The notes beneath the pieces were generated by a model, which saw only the letters and a list, made by a program, of their open reading frames with translations, was not told the DNA's origin and did not search any database. This document shows, one piece after another, positions 7,996 to 16,900 of a stretch of 20,154 bases of DNA. Source of the DNA: Chara braunii. Lineage: Eukaryota; Streptophyta; Charophyceae; Charales; Characeae. Numbering within the stretch: position 1 is the stretch's first letter; every line of letters begins with the position of its first letter. The position numbers were made by a program, and so were the translations under genes. The stretch is from assembly GCA_003427395.1 (NCBI GenBank), contig BFEA01000067.1, positions 1,872,107 through 1,892,260 of the forward strand. Direction: 5' to 3'.

Positions 7996-10900
7996 GCATA
8001 TCAGACGCTGATAAGAAGAACTTGAGCAAGTCTCTTCCCCCTTCCCAACCCAAACCTCCATCCTCCTTTCTGTGTTCCACACACTTTCTTATCCTTCCAT
8101 TGTTTTACTTCTTCCCAAACTACCACTGGTTTGCTGTGGCCTTGCGCGCTTCAAGGCTTCAGATGTACGAAAAGAGACCCTGCTGACAAACTACCATGGC
8201 AGGCAGCAAAATGCACTTCCATGCCCTCGAAAAAAGAACAGACAAAAAAAGAAGCAGAAATCAAACCTCTGATGACCTGGTTGGCAGCGGACAGCACTCA
8301 AATCAACGCTGATAATAATGACCTTGGATTCTGTGCCCCAGAGTAGGGCAGTAAGAGCTTGGCTATGCCCAGTAGCAGCAGAGGTGACCATGAATTCACA
8401 AGGCCGCAGAGTAGCACAGTAGCAGCTTGGCAGCTAACAGGGGCAGCCTCGAGAGAAAACTACTGCCACAAGCCTCGGCAACACAAATCACAACTGCTGT
8501 CGTTCAGATCAAAGACTGGAGTTACTTTTCTTGTCGATGAGATTTTCTTTTGCCGCCATTCATGGTCCAGCAAATCTGACTGCTCTCATGATCAGATACA
8601 ACCAGGGCGGTGGACGGAGCGAATAGGCCTTTCGAAAAGACTGTCGGCTATGGATTACTTTCCTGAACAAGCAATCCCTGATTGTTACAGACTCAGCCAG
8701 GGCTCGATCCCTGGTCCGCGGGTTACCACCCACCAGGCTTCTATTCTATTTTTTTTGAGTCTCTGATCTGCGGTTCCTGACTGTTGGCGCCCGTTCTCAA
8801 ATCCCGCCTCTGGCACTTTTGGATTTCGATACTCGGCGCCTTCGATTTTCAGTTCAGCCCCGACGCAAATTGCACTTCTGCTCTCGTACTCAACTTGAGT
8901 CCGGTACTTAAGACCGGACTCAAGCTGAGTTCGGGGATTAAGTTTTCGGCCTTAGTGCTTGTGCTTCAGTGTGACTTGCTGCGACATTGTGTACTGAACC
9001 AAGATTGCGACTTTGCCACTTTGTGTCTGCGTCCATCGAGTCGTGTCAAGTCCGTGTCGAGTTGAGTGTGTGTGTGTGTGTGTGCTCTCACTCCCTCCCT
9101 CTCTCTTCCCCGACCTGGCTGCTCTACCTTAGCCACGTCACACTGATTGTGAACTTTTATTCTTCAGGTTCTGTTTCAAAAATCAGGTTAAATGAACTTA
9201 GAATCTCTTTTATTCATTTCTGAGCCATGTTTCATGCTCCTGCAAGGAAAATGAGCAATGGGAATGACAGAAACCAAATTGCAGCATTCTATGGAAATCC
9301 AGATAACTTGTGCACGAACCGAAACCAGATTGCACCCTGAGATACAAATAAGTAAGAGCAGAATATCGAAGTCGATTGATAATGAAAGCACTCTTCTCAC
9401 CTCCAACACCAATGTCGAGAATGTCGCTCATCCTATATGGCGCTCAGTGCCCAGACTTACAATCAGACAGCGCCTATAGACCGACTCTAACGACAGCAAC
9501 AGGTCTTCACGAAGTGCAGCAGCCCAATGACGAATGAAGACTCCGACTGTAGCGGCCCACTCATCACCACCAGGTAAAGCGCCCACGCGCATCAGCGTTT
9601 CCTCGACTCCCCGCACTGTCCCTCGCGCCCAAGAACCTCCACTCAACCTCCCAGGCTATGGCGCCAGTAGCCCATGCAGCTTCTTCCTCGTGCCCTGCCC
9701 TGCCCAGCCAGCGCCCTTCCTCACTCTGCGCTCAAGCAGCTTCTTCCTCGCGCCCCGCCCCGCCAGCGCCCTTCCTCCCTCTGCGTGACGCTCGTCCAGC
9801 AAGCCAGCGCTGCCACCGTCCAGCCAGTCAGAATGTCCTGAAGTGAGAGGCCTCACTTCCTTTTGTGCTTAGCTCGCTGGGTGAGGCAGGCTCTGGATGC
9901 ATCCAGGGCCCTTACGAGAATGTGCCTGGGGCTCGACCGTAAGTGCTCTGGGGCTCAGCATCTTTATTGGCCCCAGCATCTTCAACCGATCGGGCCTACC
10001 GGTCGGCTGGAGATACTGTGTGCAGCAACCAAACCCTTTCTACTCGCATCGACCTCAGAAAGGCCTTGCCAAATTTCCAAGGGGGCCCGCCCTACAGTTT
10101 CCGGCCGGAGCAGCCCCTTTCCAACCTAGGCGGAGGGCCTCATGCTGTGCACTCTGAATCAATTCAGTTAATAATTTAATGACTTCTAGTATTTCTCTTT
10201 TCCATTTCCTTGAGAAGGCTCTTCCCAACCACACCCCATTCTCCCTACCTTGAGCGCAAAGCATTATGCAACACCTCTGACTCGAAGTCCCCCTGCCTTG
10301 TGTGCAGAAAGCATTATGCAACCCCCCTAAAACCTTCTGCCCCTCTCACTCCATGTCGCCTGTGAAGCACCTTGCAAGCCCCACCCTTGATAGGGACTCA
10401 CTTGAAGTCCCCCTGCCTTGTGTTGTTCAAAACATTAAGCAACCCCAGTAAAAAAACCTTCTGCCCCTCTCACTCCATGTTGCCCGTGAAGCACCGCACC
10501 CTTGATAGGGACTCACTCGAAGTCCCCCTGCCTTGTGTTGTTCAAAGCATTATGCAAGCTCCCTAAAACGTTCTGCCCCCTGCAAGCCCCACCCTTGATA
10601 TGGACTCACTCGAAGTCCCCTGCCTTGTGTGCAAAAAGCATTTGCCCCCCCCTAAAAACCTTCTACCCCTCTCACTCCATGTTCCCCGTGAAGCACCTTG
10701 CCATCCCTACCCTTGATAGGGACTCACTCGAAGTTCACCCGCCTTGTGCTGTGCAAAGCATTTTGCAACCCCCCTAAGACCGTCTGCCCCTCTCACTCCA
10801 TGTTGCCTGTGAAACACCTTTCAAGCCCCACCCTTGATACTCCCATCCAACCCCTCCCACAGGCATGCAAAGCAAGCTGTCACCGCCATTCTGTTTCTTG

Positions 10901-13900
10901 CCGTGCGCAAGGCAGACTGTAATTCCCCTCAACACTCCCCCTACGGCCCATACGGATGACATATCTTACAATCGCCCTGACACACTCCCTCTCGTGCTCC
11001 CATTGGCATCCAGCATCCTGCAACTTCCATAGACACTCCCCTGCTACACCGAGTGTGAGTCATTTCGCAATCACCCTCAACCCTCTCCCTCTCCGCCTGC
11101 AATTGCATGTTAATGACGTTGCAAGCCCCTTTGACCCTCCCGGTGCCCCCACTTGCCCTTCCTGCAGAAAATATTCTACTTGCTCCACTGACACTTCCTT
11201 ACCCCACAGCCTCCCCCTCGTGTGAAGAACGTTGTAACCCCCTCGGCACTTCTCCTGCAGAGCTCTTCCACCCGCTCCCAACCCCACCCTAATTCCCTTC
11301 CTACCTTCCATGCACACAAAGTACCACCCACTGGCAAGCAGTGCAAAAATATAGCACGCATTCAAGCGAATGGATGTGGGTTGCTTCTAGCCTCTAGGTG
11401 TCAGTCCCGGTCGTTTTCTGAGCGTCAAATAGAACTGCCCGGTAAACCGTAGGCAGAGAGGGAGAAGAGGACAACAAAGGAGGGGCTGTGACAAACTGTT
11501 TCGTCCGAGTTTCACCAACTCATCAGGATATATATTGCCACATAATATATATATTTTCCAAAACAACTCAGCCCCTTCTATTCTGGGATTTCAAAAAAGG
11601 TCATTATTATGATTATTATGATTTTTTAATCCTTTTTCGAATTTTAGCATTGTTGTTTTGTCAGCGTCCGAAATTTGAAGAGCCCCAACGGGCATAGAGC
11701 AGTTGGTACACACACAAAATGTCGAAATGCAGACCCGATTTTGAATCCAGATGCAACCCCATGAATGTGGGATCACAAAGAAAACAAAAAAAGAAAAGCA
11801 ATAACATATCGTTTTTCTTTCACTCCAGACATGCAAGCCAAAGCACATGTTCATGAACAGGTTTTGGAAAACAGGGCTTGAGAGTGCAATTCAGTAAATC
11901 CACCAAACCCAAATGTTGGAACTTGGAAGTTAATTCAGTGCTGAATCAGATACCTGTTGTTCAACAAGTGATAGATGCTCCAGGAACTGGGAGAACACAA
12001 TTGCCTTCTCTATCTCCAGACCACCTCCCACAACTGCATCCCGCATCGATGAACGACTTGTTCTTCGGGCCGTTGGCCATGTTGCTGCTGGCACACTCCC
12101 CACATCACACTCTCTTGGTCGGTGTCGGGCCTCATGCCCGTCTTTCGGAAGTCGCTTTTTCAACTCCTTCACAAGATAAGCAACTTTGCTACTTGACGTA
12201 TTCTGCCAATCCGCATCCCAATTCTCCTGCAAAACCCAGGCAAATGGCGAAACAGGTTCAGCAGTCAAGATGGTGGATGGAAATGGATATTAGCCGACAG
12301 GCTCCGCTAAGAGAATGGGCATCATTGAATGGAATACAAATAAATCTGAGATCTCAAGACCGAGCTTCACAAAAAGAAGGAGAAGCGCTGCAGATCGACC
12401 TTCACGATTGCGCAGGACTTTGGCTGAGAATGCAGGGGGAAAGGAATTGCCTCTCTGCAACAGAGACCATGCGGGGAGTGGGTAAACTACGCAGAGGCTG
12501 ACCCAGCACACGTAGGTATCTCATATGATCCGAAGAGTGCTAAGCAGTCAGCAAGCACATCCAGCAGACAGATAACCCGCCACTGACTCTGTGTTAACTA
12601 CCCAGTTTCAAGAAGCCAAGGTACCATAATTCTTCATCTCTGTCGATAGATCTTCGCAATCCACAGTCCACAAGAAAGAATCCAGGTAAGGGGTACTTCC
12701 ACCCAAGCAGAGTGGAGCTGGTGAGATTCACCAAGAACAGCCGTCTTCACCACCACCCACACAACGACGAAAAAGTACCCAACCCAATCTGTTGATCCTA
12801 GTTGCGTCTGGAGCTGGTGAGATTCACCGTTTTTAGGCCGTTAACGCAGTGGCTGAATTGGTGCGCCGCGGAGGTCCATATGCATTCCATATGCATTTGC
12901 CTCAGAGCCTCCCCAGAGGGGGCCTAAGACCCCCTGGGCCCTGGGGTACTGGTGGTTTAAACCACCATTACCTGCCACGTTCTTAGGCATTAATGCAGTG
13001 GATCAAGCAGCCTACCGCGCGGGTTTGTTAGGGGGCCTCAGCACCCGGTACACACAGGTGGTTTGCGGTGGTAGGGGGCCTCAGCACCCGGTACACACAG
13101 GTGGTTTGCGGTGGCATATGAGCCGGCTATGGGCTTTTGCCACGGACCAGTTTGGAAGGGGATTCCAAGAGCAGTGTGAGAAATTTTGAGTGCGTTGACT
13201 TCGGTGGCTTGACACACATTCTGACAAAATAATCCAAAAAAAAAATGATGTCTATCGAGCGTTGCTCTCTTTGGAAAGAAAACCAACAAAAGTTGCGAAA
13301 CAAGAAACCTCTCGATGGCAAAATAAAATTTTGAAATTTTGACATCAGGGTATGCACAATTTTTCTCCCTGTTTGCTGCACATGGTACGACTAAAACTTT
13401 TACTTTTTTTTTTTTTTTTTTAAACAAACAGGTCCTTATGGGCCTGGCTCCTTTTCCATTCTGGGGAGCATCAGTCCGGTTCATATTCCCCCGGCAAGTC
13501 AGAATAAATATTACATCATGAAACACACTCACGCTTCCTTCCATATGGCTGAAGGACCCCTAACCAGCATTGATTGCTCCCTTGAGGGAGGATTGACTGT
13601 CAGCTTGCCCTAACAACTTGTTCTTCTCAGGTTCCCTTCTTGGGCCTGTCAAATAGACCTATTCAAAACGAGAGAAAGTGGTACGCTCTGCCTCCAGCCA
13701 CAACTCTGAGTCTCCTTCCTCTCCAAAGTTCCCGCCTGATACCCTTGTTGCTCAGCATAGGACACTATTGTCTGTATCGGGACTATTCCATTGGTCGTGA
13801 GGTATCTTGGTCCTCTCCTAGCACCTTACGAGTTGTGCCAGTCCTTCCACCGTTCAATCAGCCAGGTCTTAGTAAACTTCAACTATACTGTGCGCTGTTG

Positions 13901-16900
13901 CTAGTCCTCGTCTGGTAGGGAAAGTCTTGCCTTGTGTCACTTGCATAGAATCTCTTTTTTTTTTTTTTCTCTCTCTTTTTATACCCTCTCTCCTCTCAGA
14001 CCTAGTGGCTAGGACTGTCAGATAGTTCTAAATTCCGAGAAAGAGTTTGCCCGGTTGTCTTGTCTGTCCCTTGTACTTTTCTTTTATCCATTCTTACCCG
14101 AGAGCCACCCTGGCCGCTGCCCTAAATTTCTCTACCCTCTCTGAGAATCCCTTAAACCCTTAATCCCTAAACCCTCGGTTGATATCCTGCTCTATGACAC
14201 CCTTACTTCCGTCTTATCCCCCCCTCTTGGATGTCTGATCATGGAATGTCTTGTCCACCTGCAGTTATCTGTTGCTGGTGAATCCTTCCTGGGGTTGAGT
14301 TATGCCACTCTTTCCAACAAATGTGGTCTCCTCGTAACTCCGCAATCTTGCCGTTTCTCAACCAGTTCTTGCTGAAGGTCCATCTCTCCTCCTTTCGTTG
14401 TTCCTCGTCCTCCGTCCATGACTGTTTGGTCTTCCTCCACCTGCAGAGGATTTCGGCTTGTATCATCATTTTCGTCTCCACCCAAACTTTCTCACGTGGG
14501 TTGGACAGTCCTTGAATCGTTCTGCTGCATCTTTCTTTACATATGACCCATAATGTAACCTTTCTGATGAGTCCAAACCATATTTTTTCTGCCTTCTGGA
14601 GCTGTTGAGGGATGTTAGTCAAGAGGAGAAGTTGGATGGGATGTTCGGGGAAGGGGGTTGGGAATAGGGAATCCCAGAGTGCCGAGGCTCTTGCCCAGTA
14701 GTCTGTCACCTCCCTACAATGTATTAGGCAGTGAACTATATCTTCTACCGTCCCTTCATTACAGACCATGCACAAGTCCAAGCTGTTGGGATCTGAACTC
14801 TTACGCCTCGTGTGTAGCCATTGGTTTACTGGTAAATGCCGCGTAGGTGATTAGCCATTGTAAGCTTCTGATTTTGATTGGCCTGATAAGCTTGAACTTT
14901 TTCCACTGGATCTGCGTGAGATTGTCTGCCTCTTGGCCGAGTAGATTGTGCCATCTTTTTTTAATGATAGGGTAGGGGTCTTTGGTTTTCAGTGACAGTC
15001 TGTATCCTAGTTTAACTGTATACTCATGAATTGGGATTTTGGATTTGATGTTCTTAGTCTTATCCAGCGTCCATGCCCATTCAGCTGGGTCAAACTCCAA
15101 GTTGTGGATTGCTGTGTCCGGTCTAAAGATTGACTTGGGCCAAGAACCAAGGACCCTTATCGTCCTAAGTAGGAACGAGTCCAAGACTACCGACTCAACA
15201 TTGTTATCCAGGATGGCCGGCATACTGGTAGCAGTCATGGAGATTGGGAAGGAGAGGAAGGTGGCATTGGTGTGTGAGTCTCGTTGCATGTGGGAGAATT
15301 GGAAGGCTCTCGAGGGAGTGATTTCTTGCTCCGGGTTTCCATGGAGCGGCTTCCGTCAAGATATCTTTCCATTCCTGTGGAATAAGGCTGACAATGTACC
15401 GGAGATTGGGTCCTCGTCTGTGGCATCCTTTCAGTTGGGAACTAATTTCCTGTTCTGTCTTCCATTCTTTCTTGTCCTCATTCCATATGTGAACGACCAA
15501 AACTTTTTAGGCTCCAGGCTCAGGAAAATCCAAAGATATTAGATATTAGATTCATTAAAATAGCTTCGGTGATGCGTGCCCGCATACAGACCCAAGTTAG
15601 AATCCAGTCACAATGAGATGAACACAATCATATCATTCCGAAATTCCTGAGGCCGGTCAGTTCAGTGATGACATCTCCAGGCAGTTGCAAGTGACAAAGA
15701 TGAAAGGAAAAAATCGTTGTTTAACATTTTTTCTTCTGAAAAAAAAAAAGGGAACTCAGAAAATAAAAGAGTCAGAAAAAAAAAGATTACATGACTCAAA
15801 TACAGACAAGAACATAACACGCGTGGATGCAAAACGGCCACATGACTGGACCGAGGCCCGAAACAGAGGTCAGTCGATAGTGGTACCCGAAACGGTGTCC
15901 GGGCACAGCAGCCCGCAGAGACTCCATGTGGGACATACATACCACATTCGATGGCACTGCTGGTGTAAGTCAACTTGTGCCTAGGAATGGGAGAGAGACT
16001 CAAAGAATGGCAGAGGGAACAGGCAGCCACTGTAGCAGATTCTTTCCCAGCAGCAAAAGATGAGAGGAAAACAAAATAAAAGGGCAATTTGGCATATGCT
16101 CATTGAAGCCTCTACCTACCTATTGAGGGCGTTGGAAGTGCTACCTTCCATGCAAGTGATGAGGACATTCATCTGATTTTCTTATCCTGTTTCTTAACAG
16201 CATAAAATAAAAATTAAAAAAGGAGGGCATTCATATGATAGGAGACGAGTATGACAGTCCTAGATGTTCCAAATAAGAACTACCTTCAAAATATGATAGG
16301 AGACGAGTATGACAGCCCTAGGAAGTACTACCTTCAAAATAATCATTTAATAATGACAAAAAAAGAAGAAAAGAAAAAAAAGGAAGTACTACCTCATGCC
16401 CTATCATCATGAGCATATGGTCCAAAAAAGTCATGATGCAAGGGTGTTACATTCGTGGGAAGACAGCAGGGACACAACAGAAACCTGAGTAGCAAAATAG
16501 AATGTGTTTTGCTTGTCTGAGGTCCCATAAGCAACAACACGATGACATCACCTTAAAAAACGTAAGACAATATGGAGGCATACAGAATACGTTCAAAAAG
16601 AGATGCACTACATAACCTGGGCATGAGATGGCTGCAGTTCGATCAGATCCTGTGGCACATACCATTTTGGAAATGGGTTCTCTGGCCGTAACCTCACAAA
16701 AAACAACAAAAAGTCAAAGACTACCATCAAGAGGAGATGCACTCCATTACCTGAGCATAAGACGGCTGAAGTTCAATCAGATCCTGTGGCACAGGCCATT
16801 TTGGAAATGGATTTTCTGGCCTTTGCAAATCTGCAGGGCTTTGCATCTTGTACGGGTGCTGGCATCCCCAGTATGTACACTTCTCCCTGTCGAGGCTCAC

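Larger units (their letters stand above)
7738..11953 (-). other. Distal part of the 5.9-kb SNF2-gene intron, no confirmed gene
   Basis: This stretch contains microsatellites (7901-7994, 9067-9084), a strong hairpin (8888-8930), a 60-bp tandem duplication (9676-9786), the minisatellite at about 10250-10850 and its degenerate continuation, and AT-rich sequence around 11500-11880. One minus-strand open frame at 9428-9646 is mildly protein-like and is treated as a finding. Other open frames are low-complexity. Confidence 0.7.
12227..13954 (-). other. Part of the 4.5-kb SNF2-gene intron, no gene
   Basis: The block between the lobe-2 exon and the LINE fragment holds a 20-bp doubled sequence (TGGAGCTGGTGAGATTCACC at about 12712 and 12809), the palindrome-rich segment 12833-13116 and a T-run near 13405-13425. 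A pyrimidine-rich block at 13640-13918 resembles the LINE 3' flank in phrases such as GTCAAATAG/GTCAGATAG followed by CGAGA(G)AAAG. No protein is recognised. Confidence 0.65.
13955..15540 (-). mobile_element. 5'-truncated LINE (non-LTR retrotransposon) fragment
   Basis: The minus strand carries pieces of the C-terminal part of a LINE ORF2 protein in three frames (see the pseudogene entry), then about 260 bp of apparent 3' UTR, then an A14 tract (T14 on plus, 13955-13968) that could be the poly(A) tail. 5' truncation and a 3' A tract are standard for LINE insertions. The upstream limit near 15540 is a guess from loss of coding similarity, and no target-site duplication was found. It lies in the 4.5-kb intron of the SNF2-type gene, in the same orientation. 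Confidence 0.65.

Noticed and set aside
8695-8715. GGCTCGATCC, a possible tRNA or SINE B-box
   Set aside because: No matching A box, cloverleaf or pol III terminator arrangement could be seen around it.
10250-10850. Regularly spaced repeats, considered as a CRISPR array
   Set aside because: Units are tandem and diverged with no unique spacers, and the DNA is eukaryotic.
11878-12501. 207-codon plus-strand open frame
   Set aside because: It lies antisense over the 11954-12226 exon, whose minus-strand reading has clear helicase motifs and splice sites.
14149-14175. Telomere-like CCCTAAA cluster as evidence for a chromosome fusion site
   Set aside because: Only a few imperfect units within a probable LINE 3' UTR; too short for that claim.
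16617-16692. The duplicated RING-exon tail as an extra cassette exon
   Set aside because: Using the nearest acceptor gives 76 nt, which would break the reading frame after the phase-0 exon.
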